Assembly (NCBI RefSeq): GCF_009709675.1
Contig: NZ_WMLB01000010.1
Location: 61,820-125,819 of the forward strand
From: Agromyces bracchium
Lineage (GTDB): Bacteria; Actinomycetota; Actinomycetes; Actinomycetales; Microbacteriaceae
Reading direction: 5' to 3'
Length of the DNA stretch: 64,000 nt
Shown here piece by piece: positions 49,037-57,650 of the stretch. The stretch's first letter is position 1, and the number at the start of each line of letters is the position of its first letter. Both the position numbers and the translations under genes were made by a program. The notes below the pieces were generated by a model. That model was given only the letters and a program-made list of their open reading frames with translations, ran no database searches and was not told the DNA's origin.

Positions 49037-51778
49037 TCAGTCCGCCGGCAGGCGCTCGGCGAGCTGGCGTCGTGAGGTGACGCCCAGCTTCCGGAACACC
49101 TTGCGCAGGTGGTAGTCGACCGTGTTCGAGCTGATGAAGAGCGTCGCGCCGATCTCGGCGTTGGTGCGCCCGTCGGCGGCGAGACGTGCGATCGTCGCCT
49201 CGCGCGGTGTGAGCTCGTCGATGCCCGGGTCGCCGGGGACGTGGTGGGTCACGTGCTCCCCCGTCGCCTCGAGCTCGCGCCGCGCACGCCCGGCGAACGC
49301 CGGTGCGCCGGCGCGTTCGAAGATCGCGAGCGCGAGCCGGAGCTGCTCGCGCGCCTCCCGTCGTCGCTTCATGCGCCGGAGCCATTCGCCGTAGACGAGG
49401 TGCGCACGGCCGAGGTCGGCTCGGGCGGTCGAGCGGGTGAGGTGGTCGATCGCCGCGAGGTACCGCGGCTCGGCCGAGTCGTCGTCGGCGAGCAGCGCGG
49501 CGCTGCGCTCCGCGAGGCCGCGGATCCACGGGGTGCCGCTCTCCGCCGCGAAGACGTCGAGCCGCGCGGCGGCTGCGCGCACGTCGGCCGTCCGGCCGCT
49601 CCGCACCCCCGCCTCGACGAAGTCGGGCAGCTGCTGGTACGTCACCTGGAGGAACTCGCGCGCGACGAGCGGCTCGAACCGGTGGAACGCGTCGCGGTAG
49701 TGCCCGTCCGCGATCTCGCGGATGCCGAGCCCGGTCATCGCGACCGTCCACGCACCGGCGAAGCCCGTCGCGAGGATGCCCTCGGCGACCTGCTCGACGA
49801 GCTCGGTCGGAGCGCCCGACCACGCGAGGTAGGAGGCGTTGACGACCTGCTCGGCGTCGTAGCCGATGGCGCGCCGGAGTTCCCGGACCTGCTCGATGTA
49901 CCGGCCGGAGGCCGCGGGGTCGCCCCGCACGAGTTCGACGAGGCTGAGCAGCCACAGCATGGTGTCGACGGTCCGGAGCGCCCCGACGTCGCGCGCGGCG
50001 CGCAGCGCGCGTCCGAGGAGCTCGATGCAGGTGCGCTCGTCCCACAGCGCCATCGTCAGTGCGACGCCGACCGAGCCGAGTTCGGACAGCTGCGCGTCCT
50101 CCATGCCCCGGATCAGTTCGACCGCGTCGCGCATGACCGGCACGGCCTCGTCGTAGGGCTGCAGGATGTGCGCCGCGAGGGCCCGGAGCAGCACGGCCGT
50201 CTCCCCCGGGGCGACGTCGATGCCGGCCGCGAGGCGCTGCCCGAGTTCGGGGAGCGTGGCGCCGCGGACCGCCCACTCGGCCGTGAGCTCGCCCTCGAAC
50301 GCGCGCAGCAGAGCTCGCTGCTCGAACTCCGGGGCGAGGCCGTGCGCGAGGTCGGCGACGCGCAGCATCGTGGCCGCGCCGTCGACGACGCCGTCATGGT
50401 CGGCGACGAAGAGCGCGAGCAGCGAGCGAAGGGCCAGCACGCGGCCGAGCGAGATCGGGTCGAGGCGGTCCTCGTCGAGGCGGCCCAGGAGCTCGAGTGC
50501 GAGCTGCGCGGCTCCGGCGATCGAGGCGGCCTCGGCGGCCGCGATGAGCCGTGCATCGCGCGCGGGCCCGGTGGGGGTGAGGTCGGCCGCCCGGACGAGC
50601 AGCCTGGCGCGCGACGCCGTGCCGCCGCGCCCGCCGGCGGTGTCCGCGACGGCCTCCATGCGGGCCGCGACCCGCTCGTCGGTGCCGACCGTCGCCGCGG
50701 CGGCGTGCCAGACCGCGACGTCGGCACGGCCCAGGCCGTCGGCGACGGCCCCGAGCGCCTCGTGCGCGCGTCGCCGATCCGCCTCGGACACGCCGTTGTA
50801 CACGGCGGCGCGGACGAGCGGATGCCGGAAGGCGACGCGGCCGCGCAGCGAGACGAGCTGCGCGTCCTCCGCCGGCCCGGCGGCATCCGCCGGCATGCCC
50901 AGGCGGTCGGCAGCCGCCTCGATCAACGCCCGGTCGCCCGTCGACTCGGCGGCGGCGACGAGCAGCCAGAGCCGGGTGTCCTGCGGGATCGCGGCGAACC
51001 GCCGCAGGTAGTGGGCTTCGAGTCGCTCCCCGACGGGCGCCGGTGTGGGTGCGAGCGTGGATGCGGTCAACTCCCTCGCGGTGAGGTCGTGGGCGAGGTC
51101 GATGAGCGCGAGGGGGTTGCCCCCGGTCTCCTCCGCGATCCGCCGCGCGACGTACGGGTCGATCGCCTCGTCCGCGGCGCGATCGAGCAGGCGCACGGCA
51201 TCGAGCGGGTCGAGTCCGGCGAGCTCGAGCACCGGCACTCCGGCGACGGCGGTCGGCGCGATCGCATCCGCTCGCCCGGCGAGCAGCAGCGCGACCCGCT
51301 CGGCCTGCAGGCGCCGACCGACGAACGCGAGGACCTCGAGCGACTCGGCGTCGAGCAGGTGGGCGTCGTCGACGACGCACAGCACCGGCTCGGCCTCGCC
51401 CGCCGCGGCGAGGACGGACAGCACGCCGAGGCCCACCAGGTAGCGATCGGGCGGCTCGCCGCGGTCGAGCCCCGCCGCGATGCGGAGCGCGGCCGCCTGT
51501 CGGGGCGGCAGCCCGTCGACGAGGTCGGCGAACGGCGTCCCGAGCCGCTGCAGCGCCGCGTACGGCATCGCCGACTCCGCCTCGAATCCGTTGGCGCGCA
51601 CGACGAGCAGTCCGCGCGCGGTTCGGACCGTCTCATCGAGCAGGGTGCTCTTGCCGATGCCCGGTTCGCCACGGACGAGAAGCGCCCCGCCGCGCCGGTT
51701 CCGGGCGCCGCCGAGCAGCGCAGCCAGACGTTCGAGCTCGGGCGCGCGTCCGAGGAGCAGGGGGGATTCGGCGTCGAT
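49037..51778 (-). CDS. LuxR-family regulator with N-terminal AAA/STAND ATPase domain
   Basis: A large ATP-dependent regulator of about 913 residues. The N-terminal ATPase domain has GRAPELERLAALLGGARN, Walker A GEPGIGKST (K43) and Walker B CVVDDAHLLD. A long helical repeat region follows. The C-terminal LuxR helix-turn-helix is LTPREATIARLAADGRTNAEIGATLFISSNTVDYHLRKVF. Between the in-frame TAG at 51812-51814 and the Walker A codons there is no ATG, GTG or TTG. I placed the start at ATC 51778 by homology; a TACGGT hexamer lies six bases upstream, the leaderless geometry used elsewhere here. The first canonical start (GTG 51601) would remove Walker A. Confidence 0.75.
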   Translation of the reverse strand: MDAESPLLLGRAPELERLAALLGGARNRRGGALLVRGEPGIGKSTLLDETVRTARGLLVVRANGFEAESAMPYAALQRLGTPFADLVDGLPPRQAAALRIAAGLDRGEPPDRYLVGLGVLSVLAAAGEAEPVLCVVDDAHLLDAESLEVLAFVGRRLQAERVALLLAGRADAIAPTAVAGVPVLELAGLDPLDAVRLLDRAADEAIDPYVARRIAEETGGNPLALIDLAHDLTARELTASTLAPTPAPVGERLEAHYLRRFAAIPQDTRLWLLVAAAESTGDRALIEAAADRLGMPADAAGPAEDAQLVSLRGRVAFRHPLVRAAVYNGVSEADRRRAHEALGAVADGLGRADVAVWHAAAATVGTDERVAARMEAVADTAGGRGGTASRARLLVRAADLTPTGPARDARLIAAAEAASIAGAAQLALELLGRLDEDRLDPISLGRVLALRSLLALFVADHDGVVDGAATMLRVADLAHGLAPEFEQRALLRAFEGELTAEWAVRGATLPELGQRLAAGIDVAPGETAVLLRALAAHILQPYDEAVPVMRDAVELIRGMEDAQLSELGSVGVALTMALWDERTCIELLGRALRAARDVGALRTVDTMLWLLSLVELVRGDPAASGRYIEQVRELRRAIGYDAEQVVNASYLAWSGAPTELVEQVAEGILATGFAGAWTVAMTGLGIREIADGHYRDAFHRFEPLVAREFLQVTYQQLPDFVEAGVRSGRTADVRAAAARLDVFAAESGTPWIRGLAERSAALLADDDSAEPRYLAAIDHLTRSTARADLGRAHLVYGEWLRRMKRRREAREQLRLALAIFERAGAPAFAGRARRELEATGEHVTHHVPGDPGIDELTPREATIARLAADGRTNAEIGATLFISSNTVDYHLRKVFRKLGVTSRRQLAERLPAD

Positions 51779-51963
51779 GCGGAAACCGTATCCCTCCCGC
51801 CGCGCCCGCGTCTACGACGCGAGCCGCGAGCGGACCGCGGCCCGCAGTCGGCCGCCGAGACGTCGCGAATGGCGGGTGCGAACCGCCATCCGCGACGCTT
51901 CGATGCGCACGGCGGCCGACGGCGGGCGATCGACGGCGGCGGCCGCCCGCGGGGATCACCCGC

Positions 51964-52995
51964 TCAGATCGCGGCGCCGACGAGCGCCTCGCCGAGCGGC
52001 GTGCGCTGGTGCAGCATGCGCGAGCCGTCGCGGCGGCTCGCCACGAGCCCCGCCTCGCGGAGCACCGTGAGGTGATGTGACGCGGTCGAGATCGCGAGGC
52101 CCGAGTCCGTCGCCACCTGCGACGTGGTCCGCGCCTCGTGCGCGGCGAGCAGGATGCCGGCCCGAGCGGGGCCGAGGAGCGCGGCGAGCGCCTCGGCGAG
52201 CGCCGTGGCATCCGTCGCCCAGTTCTCGGTGACGCCCTGCGCCGGGTAGAAGAGGGTGGGCTGCGCGGGCGGCTCGGTGAGCACCATGCAGCGCCCGCCG
52301 CCGAGCACCGACGGCACGAGCACGATGCCCGAGCCCCGGCAGTCGAGCACCTCGGAGTGCTGGGTCAGCTCGACGCGCAGCGCGCCCTCGTGCCACTCGA
52401 CCGTGCGGTGCAGGCCCGCGGCCATCTCGGCGATGCCGTCGGTCGCGATGCGGCGGGCGCGCACGGCGATGTCGGCGCGGAGGATCCGCTCGAGCTGCGG
52501 CCACACGGGCTCGACGAGCGCCGCCCAGAGTTCGAGCCACGCGTCGGCGATCATCGCCCGCGCACGCGGGAGGTCGTCGAGCATGCGCAGCACGGCCTGC
52601 CGCCGCGCTCCCGTCGAGCGGACGACGACCTTGCCGAGGTCGACCCGCAAGAGCTCGTCGGGCACCTCCCGCAGCCGCGCGGCCTCGTCGGCGGGCTCGA
52701 GGTCCCACGTGGGCGTGGTCGTGAAGAAGTCGGGGAAGTAGCCCGACTCGCGCACGAGGAGTGCGACGAGCTCGAACGCCTCGCGCGGCACGTGATCGCG
52801 CACGCTGCGCAGCCACCCCCACTGCAGCGGATGCTCGGCCGGACGCTGCAGCACCCGGACCGCGTGGCACACCTCGTGCCCGGGCGAGACGCCGAACCGG
52901 ATCGCCGACACGTCGCCCGGCGCGAGGCGGAAGTCGACGTAGCGGCGCTGCGTCGCCGTCTCCCGGGCGTGCCGCCCGAGCGTCGCCGGTTCCAC
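51964..52995 (-). CDS. ArsR-like regulator with large N-terminal domain
   Basis: A 343-residue regulator. The C-terminal winged helix (AGILLAAHEARTTSQVATDSGLAISTASHHLTVLREAGLVASRRDG) is ArsR-like, and the N-terminal 240 residues (RYVDFRLAPGDVSAIRFGVSPGHEVCHAVRVL, RDHVPREAFELVALLVRESGYFPDFFTTTP) match the DUF5937-type sensor domain seen in long actinobacterial ArsR proteins. The GTG at 52995 lies six bases downstream of GATGCT, implying a leaderless mRNA. It is divergent from the cupin gene, and the 20-bp palindrome at 53024 is a likely binding site. Confidence 0.82.
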   Translation of the reverse strand: MEPATLGRHARETATQRRYVDFRLAPGDVSAIRFGVSPGHEVCHAVRVLQRPAEHPLQWGWLRSVRDHVPREAFELVALLVRESGYFPDFFTTTPTWDLEPADEAARLREVPDELLRVDLGKVVVRSTGARRQAVLRMLDDLPRARAMIADAWLELWAALVEPVWPQLERILRADIAVRARRIATDGIAEMAAGLHRTVEWHEGALRVELTQHSEVLDCRGSGIVLVPSVLGGGRCMVLTEPPAQPTLFYPAQGVTENWATDATALAEALAALLGPARAGILLAAHEARTTSQVATDSGLAISTASHHLTVLREAGLVASRRDGSRMLHQRTPLGEALVGAAI

Positions 52996-53023
52996 CCGGC
53001 CAGCATCCCACGTCGGCGCCGAT

Positions 53024-53043
53024 GTTTCGATCCAGATCGAAAC
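53024..53043. promoter_or_regulatory. Perfect palindrome, probable ArsR-type operator
   Basis: GTTTCGATC-CA-GATCGAAAC has 9-bp arms with no mismatch, in the divergent region between the long ArsR-like gene and the cupin operon. It lies just upstream of the regulator promoter. Confidence 0.75.
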
Positions 53044-53153
53044 AGTTCCCGAGCGGATGCCGCGGCGGGAGCCTTGCACCAGACACCGCAGCACCCGCCG
53101 AACGGCCGGGCCGCGGCATCCGCCACCGCCACCCACCACGAATCGAGGCCGCC

Positions 53154-53546
53154 GTGAACCCCGCCGAGATCACCCTCGCACCGACCATGACGGCGCCGGC
53201 CGGCGACCTCGTCGTGACGGCCGAATCGCTGCGCATCGGCACGGGTCGCACGCGCCGCTTCGTCGGCCTCGACCACGGTGCCGGCATCTCCTACTTCTTC
53301 GTCGACAACGAGCCGGGCGAGGGGCCGGGGCTGCACTGGCATCCGTACACCGAGACCTGGGTCGTGCTCGAGGGCACGGCCGAGATCACCATGGGCGAGC
53401 GCCGCCTGGTCGCCACGACCGGCGACACCGCGACCGTGCCCGCCGGCGTCTGGCACCGCTTCGAGAACGTCGGCGAGGGCCGGCTGAAGGTGCTCTGCAT
53501 CCACGCGTCCGCCGTCATCGTCCAGACCTGGGCCGACGAGGACTGA
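53154..53546 (+). CDS. Cupin-domain protein
   Basis: A 130-residue single-domain cupin. Motif 1 is GLHWHPYTETWVVLEGTAEITMG (two His and a Glu for metal) and motif 2 is GDTATVPAGVWHRFENVG (His). The GTG start at 53154 has GAGG upstream. It is probably regulated by the divergent ArsR-like protein. A small-molecule binding or isomerase role is typical of such proteins, but the ligand is unknown. The following DUF4287 gene starts 35 bases after its stop. Confidence 0.85.
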   Translation: MNPAEITLAPTMTAPAGDLVVTAESLRIGTGRTRRFVGLDHGAGISYFFVDNEPGEGPGLHWHPYTETWVVLEGTAEITMGERRLVATTGDTATVPAGVWHRFENVGEGRLKVLCIHASAVIVQTWADED

Positions 53547-53580
53547 ACCGACCGTTCCACCACCACCGAAGGAGAACCCC

Positions 53581-53871
53581 ATGTCGTTCCAGGCGTACCT
53601 CGACAACATCGAGGCCAAGACCGGGCTCACCCCGCGGCAGTTCGTCGCGCTCGCCGACGAGAAGGGCTTCGGGCCCGGCACCAAGGCGACGCCCATCGTG
53701 CAGTGGCTCGCCGAGGACTACGACCTCGGCCGCGGGCACGCCATGGCGCTCGTGCACGTCATCACGAAGGGCCCGCAGATCAGCGCGAAGCACGTCGACA
53801 GCGGCGGCACCCACAGCGATCCGACCGACGAGCTCTGGCTCGACGGGGCGGCGACGAACCCGAATCGCTGA
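53581..53871 (+). CDS. DUF4287 domain protein
   Basis: A 96-residue small protein. MSFQAYLDNIEAKTGLTPRQFVALADEKGF and WLAEDYDLGRGHAMALVHVI match DUF4287, a small helical domain often found alone or fused to DUF5655 in actinobacteria. Function is not established. A GAAGGAGAA site precedes the ATG. It probably belongs to the cupin transcript. Confidence 0.85.
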   Translation: MSFQAYLDNIEAKTGLTPRQFVALADEKGFGPGTKATPIVQWLAEDYDLGRGHAMALVHVITKGPQISAKHVDSGGTHSDPTDELWLDGAATNPNR

Positions 53872-54004
53872 CCGGGCTCGACCGGCGAGCGCCGGCGCCC
53901 GGACGGTCGGGGCCCCGGCGGCCTCGTTCCCGTCGGGGCGTCGGGCTACGCTGGCGACGCACCCCGCTCGGACGGTCCGGGCGGGACGCGCTGGAGTCGA
54001 CCCG

Positions 54005-55477
54005 ATGACACAGACCGACCCGACCACGACCGGCACGAGCCCGACCCACCCGAGCCCAGCCCACCCGAGCCAAGCCCACCCGAGCCCAGCCCACCCGAGC
54101 CCGACCGAAGCGAGCCCGGCCGACCCTGCCGGCCAGCTCCCCCTCGGCGAGCCGACGGAGTTCGAGACGCCGCTCGGCACGTTCCCCGCCGTCGCCGGCG
54201 ACGGCGTCGTGCGCGTGCGCAACGTCCGGTACGCGACCGCCCGACGCTTCGAGGCGCCGGTCGCCGCCGAGATCCGGCCCGACGAGGCATCCGCGCTGCA
54301 GGATCGCCGGATCGCGTGCCCTCAGCCGCAGAGCCCGAGCGACGAACTGCTCGGCCGCCCGCTCCGGGGGGTGGAGTTCGACGAGGACTGCCTCCGGCTC
54401 ACGATCACCGTCCCGGAGGGCGCGCCCGACGAGGCCATGCCAGTGCTGGTCTGGGTGCACGGCGGCTCGCACGTCTCGGGCGCCGGCGACCTCGCGGGCT
54501 ACGACCCCGCCGCCCTCGTGCGCGAGCAGCGGGTGGTCGTCGTGTCCGTCACCTCGCGCCTCGGGCTGCTCGGCTACCCGACGGATGCCGCGCACCCGGC
54601 GAACCTCGGCCTGCTCGACCTCATCGCGGCGTTCCGTTGGGTCGGCGAGCACATCGCCGCCTTCGGCGGCGACCCCGAGCGGATCACGGCCATCGGCCAA
54701 TCGTCGGGCGGCGACGCGCTCGCGCACCTGATCGCCGCCGACGACGCCCGCGGACTGTTCCGGCGCGTCATCCTGCAGAGCGCACCGCTCGGCATCCGCA
54801 CCGGGCGCGCCGACATGCAGCGACGCATGGCGGATGCCGCGGGCCCCCTCTCCCCGGACGCGACGCTCGAGGAGCTGTTCGCCGCGCAGGCACGGGCGAA
54901 GGAGGCCGCGGCGGGATCCGGACTCCGCTCGGCGATGCCGTTCGGTCCACGTGCCGGGGTCGCGCCGCTCCCGCCCGAGGACCGCATCGAGGCCGCCTGG
55001 CGCGAGCACGCCCCGGGCCTCGACGTGCTCGTCACCTGGAACCGCGACGAGACCGCGTTCTTCTTCGAGGTCGACCCGAAGCTCGCCGCGCTCGCCGCGC
55101 GACCCGTCGTCGGGTCGTGGCTGCGCCGCCTGATCGTGGCGCGGACGACGAACGCGGTGTACCGCTCCGGTTCACGCCGGTTCGCGCGGATCCTCGACCG
55201 CGGCGGCGCCGAGGTGCGGGTCGCCGAGTTCGACGGGCACCCCGACGGCAGCCGGATCGGGTCGGCGCACGCGATCGAGGTCGCGCTGCTGTTCCCGGCC
55301 ACCGAGGCCTGGACCGGCACCCCGCTGCTCGCGCCCGACGGCGCTCGGAGCCTCGTCGCCGCGGGCGCCGCGCTCCGCGCGGCATGGGCGGAGTTCGCCC
55401 GCACCGGCTCGTTCCCCGCCGGGTACGTGCCGACCGGCCACGGCTGGGCGGGCAGCCTGCTGGCGAGGCGCGTGTGA
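54005..55477 (+). CDS. Type-B carboxylesterase family protein
   Basis: A 490-residue carboxylesterase. VRNVRYATARRFEAP, EDCLRLTITVPEG, PVLVWVHGGSHVSGAGD (oxyanion hole) and AAFGGDPERITAIGQSSGGDALAHLI with the nucleophile Ser in GQSSGG (usually GESAGG) are present. Residues 13-40 are a Pro/Ser/His-rich repeat (THPSPAHPSQAHPSPAHPSP) encoded by five 15-bp units. No signal peptide is visible. GGAG lies nine bases before the ATG. Its stop overlaps the GTG of the ASCH gene. Confidence 0.87.
   Translation: MTQTDPTTTGTSPTHPSPAHPSQAHPSPAHPSPTEASPADPAGQLPLGEPTEFETPLGTFPAVAGDGVVRVRNVRYATARRFEAPVAAEIRPDEASALQDRRIACPQPQSPSDELLGRPLRGVEFDEDCLRLTITVPEGAPDEAMPVLVWVHGGSHVSGAGDLAGYDPAALVREQRVVVVSVTSRLGLLGYPTDAAHPANLGLLDLIAAFRWVGEHIAAFGGDPERITAIGQSSGGDALAHLIAADDARGLFRRVILQSAPLGIRTGRADMQRRMADAAGPLSPDATLEELFAAQARAKEAAAGSGLRSAMPFGPRAGVAPLPPEDRIEAAWREHAPGLDVLVTWNRDETAFFFEVDPKLAALAARPVVGSWLRRLIVARTTNAVYRSGSRRFARILDRGGAEVRVAEFDGHPDGSRIGSAHAIEVALLFPATEAWTGTPLLAPDGARSLVAAGAALRAAWAEFARTGSFPAGYVPTGHGWAGSLLARRV
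54041..54115. repeat. 15-bp in-frame tandem repeat, five copies
   Basis: Units of CCAGCCCACCCGAGC (with variants) encode the His-Pro-Ser-Pro-Ala repeats in the N-terminal tail of the carboxylesterase. Confidence 0.85.
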
Positions 55478-56013
55478 GCGCAGGGAACGCGCCGGCGGAC
55501 GAGAACGCGCCGGCGGACGAGAACGCGCCGGTCGACGAGACCGCCGCGGCGGCGTTCTGGGAGGAGTACCGCGCCGCCCGCCCCGAACGCGCGCTCGACA
55601 CGGAACCCCCGAGCGTCGAGGTCTTCGGCGACCATCCGGCGCTCACCGACGAACTGCTGGTGCTCGTGCTCGACGGCACCAAGCGCGCCACGGCCTCGCT
55701 CGTCGCCGAGTTCCGCCACGAGGGGCAGCCGCTCCCCCGTGTCGGCAGCCACTGGATCGCGTGCGACTCGGCCGGCAGTCCGCGGGCGATCCTCCGCAGC
55801 ACCGAACTCCGCATCGGACCGTTCTCGAGCGTCGACGCCGCGTTCGCGTACGACGAGGGCGAGGACGACCGCACCCTCGGATCGTGGCAGGAGAACCACC
55901 GACGGTACTGGCGGCGGGTCTGCCCCGGAATCGGGATCGCGTGGCACGACGACCTCGAGGTGGTGTTCGAGCGGTTCGAGGTCGCCTGGCCGCCCGAGGC
56001 CGCCGACCGCTGA
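55474..56013 (+). CDS. ASCH-domain protein
   Basis: A 179-residue protein with an ASCH (PUA-like) domain: FWEEYRAARPERAL, DELLVLVLDGTKRATASLVAEF, PRVGSHWIACDSAG and RTLGSWQENHRRYWRRVC. The TKRATAS and SWQENH segments are characteristic and suggest RNA or nucleotide binding. Residues 4-23 are a repeat (NAPADENAPADENAPVDE) from three 18-bp units (55489-55542). The GTG start at 55474 overlaps the esterase stop as GTGA, so expression is coupled. Confidence 0.85.
   Translation: MSAGNAPADENAPADENAPVDETAAAAFWEEYRAARPERALDTEPPSVEVFGDHPALTDELLVLVLDGTKRATASLVAEFRHEGQPLPRVGSHWIACDSAGSPRAILRSTELRIGPFSSVDAAFAYDEGEDDRTLGSWQENHRRYWRRVCPGIGIAWHDDLEVVFERFEVAWPPEAADR
55489..55542. repeat. 18-bp in-frame tandem repeat, three copies
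   Basis: Two identical units of GCGCCGGCGGACGAGAAC and one variant encode Ala-Pro-Ala-Asp-Glu-Asn repeats at the N-terminus of the ASCH protein. Confidence 0.85.
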
Positions 56014-56081
56014 CGGCGACCTCGCCCCGCGCCCACCGTCGATCCCTCGCCGGTGTCGGCGGCATGGGCGAGCATGGCCGC

Positions 56082-57023
56082 ATGCGCGACGACGTCATCA
56101 CCTGGCTCCTCGACGGCGACCCGAGCGTGCGCTGGCAGGTCATGCGCGACCTGCAGGGTGCACCCGACGACGCCATCGACACCGAACGCGCGCGGGTCGC
56201 GACCGCGGGCTGGGGTGCGCGGCTCCTGGCGGCGCAGGCCGACGACGGATACTGGGGCGGGCAGGTCTACGGTCCGAGTCGCGAGCGCGACTCGGTCATG
56301 TGGACCCTGCAGGTCCTGCGGAACCTCGGTGCGCCGCCGGACGCGGCGCCCGTGCGCGCCGCCGTCGACCGCGTCGTCGCCGACGTGGTCTGGGCGGAGT
56401 TCGACGACCTCCCGTACTTCAGCGGCGAGGTCGAGGAGTGCGTGAACGGCGGCGTCCTGGCGAACGCCGCGTACTTCGGCGTGCTCGGCGAGGGCAGCGA
56501 CCGGATCATCGCGCGCCTGCTCGATGAGGCGCTGCCCGACGGCGGGTGGAACTGCGAGCCGGCCGACGAATCCCAGCGCTCGTCGTTCGACTCGACCCTG
56601 TGCGTGATCGAGGGGCTCCTCGAGTACGAGCGCGCGACCGGGTCGGCCGACGCCGCGGTGACCGACGCCCGACGCCGCGGCGAGGAGTACCTGCTCGAGC
56701 GCAGCCTCTTCCGCCGGAGGTCGACGGGCGAGCTCGTGAAGCCGCGCTACACGAACTTCTCCTTCCCGACCTACTGGTTCTACGACGTGCTGCGCGCGCT
56801 CGACCACTTCCGCGCTGCCGGCGGCCCCGCCGACGCACGGCTCCGGCCAGCACTCGACCTCGTCCTCGAGCAGCAGGGCGACGACGGGCGATGGCGTGCC
56901 GGCCGGAGCTGGCCCGGCGGCAACCGGTACGAGGTCGACGCGCCCGAGGGCGAGCCGAGCCCGTGGAACACGCTGCGCGCGCTGCGCGTGCTGCGGTGGG
57001 CCGATCCGGCGTCGGTCGGCTGA
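56082..57023 (+). CDS. Squalene-cyclase/prenyltransferase-repeat-like protein
   Basis: A 313-residue protein with alpha-toroid (terpene cyclase/prenyltransferase) repeat character: AAQADDGYWGGQVYGP, DEALPDGGWNCEPADESQRSSFDSTL, FSFPTYWFYDVLRALDHF and LEQQGDDGRWRAGRSWPGG. The QW-like motifs are there, but it is about half the size of a squalene-hopene cyclase and lacks a visible DxDD catalytic motif. A binding or scaffold role is more likely. ATG 56082 fits the leaderless pattern; an upstream in-frame ATG at 56064 is possible. Confidence 0.75.
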   Translation: MRDDVITWLLDGDPSVRWQVMRDLQGAPDDAIDTERARVATAGWGARLLAAQADDGYWGGQVYGPSRERDSVMWTLQVLRNLGAPPDAAPVRAAVDRVVADVVWAEFDDLPYFSGEVEECVNGGVLANAAYFGVLGEGSDRIIARLLDEALPDGGWNCEPADESQRSSFDSTLCVIEGLLEYERATGSADAAVTDARRRGEEYLLERSLFRRRSTGELVKPRYTNFSFPTYWFYDVLRALDHFRAAGGPADARLRPALDLVLEQQGDDGRWRAGRSWPGGNRYEVDAPEGEPSPWNTLRALRVLRWADPASVG

Positions 57024-57025
57024 CG

Positions 57026-57601
57026 ATGGCGATCGAGGTGCGGGCGGCATCCGCCTTCGCAGACGTGGCCGCGGTCCTCGGACCCAAGCGGCCCGATGCG
57101 AGCGTGTGCTTCTGCCTGAGCTACCGGCTGACCTCGTCGAAGGAGAACCAGTCGCTCACCGGGCCCGCCCGCGGCGAGCGCGTGCGCGAGCTCTGCGCAC
57201 AGGATCCGGCGCCCGGAGTGATCGCCTACGACGGCGACGAACCCGTCGGCTGGGCGGCGATCCATCCGCGCGCCGACACGAGCTTCGCCACGAACCGGCG
57301 CATCCCCCACGTCGACGACCTCGACGTGTGGTCGCTGTGGTGCGTCCGCGTCCGCCCGGGCCACCGCAAGCAGGGCATCTCCCACCACCTCATCGAGGGC
57401 GCGGTCGCGTTCGCGCGCGAACACGGCGCTCCGATGGTCGAGGCCTATCCCGTCGACAACCGCGGCGAGAGGGTCGACCTCACGATGGCCTACGTCGGCA
57501 CCCGCGCCGCGTTCGAGCGCGCCGGCTTCGAGAAGGCCGCCGACACGACGAGCGTGCTGAACGGCTTCCCGCGCATCCTGATGCGTCGCGACCTGCGCTG
57601 A
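57026..57601 (+). CDS. GNAT-family acetyltransferase
   Basis: A 191-residue GNAT protein. VWSLWCVRVRPGHRKQGISHHLIEGAVAFAREHGA carries the acetyl-CoA binding R-x-x-G-x-S/A pattern, and the CFCLSYRLTSSKENQSL opening resembles the GNAT at 35300 (CWCQRYKLN). The substrate is unknown. The ATG at 57026 is two bases after the stop of the squalene-cyclase-like gene, so the two are cotranscribed. Confidence 0.85.
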   Translation: MAIEVRAASAFADVAAVLGPKRPDASVCFCLSYRLTSSKENQSLTGPARGERVRELCAQDPAPGVIAYDGDEPVGWAAIHPRADTSFATNRRIPHVDDLDVWSLWCVRVRPGHRKQGISHHLIEGAVAFAREHGAPMVEAYPVDNRGERVDLTMAYVGTRAAFERAGFEKAADTTSVLNGFPRILMRRDLR

Positions 57602-57618
57602 ACGCGCAGGCCGCGACG

Positions 57619-57650
57619 CCGTCAGGGCTTCGGAACCGTCAGGGCTTCGG
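57619..57650. repeat. 15-bp direct repeat duplicating the end of the CotH gene
   Basis: CCGTCAGGGCTTCGG occurs at 57619-57633 and 57636-57650. The second copy contains the last codons and stop of the minus-strand CotH gene; the first is an extra copy just beyond the stop. Confidence 0.85.
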
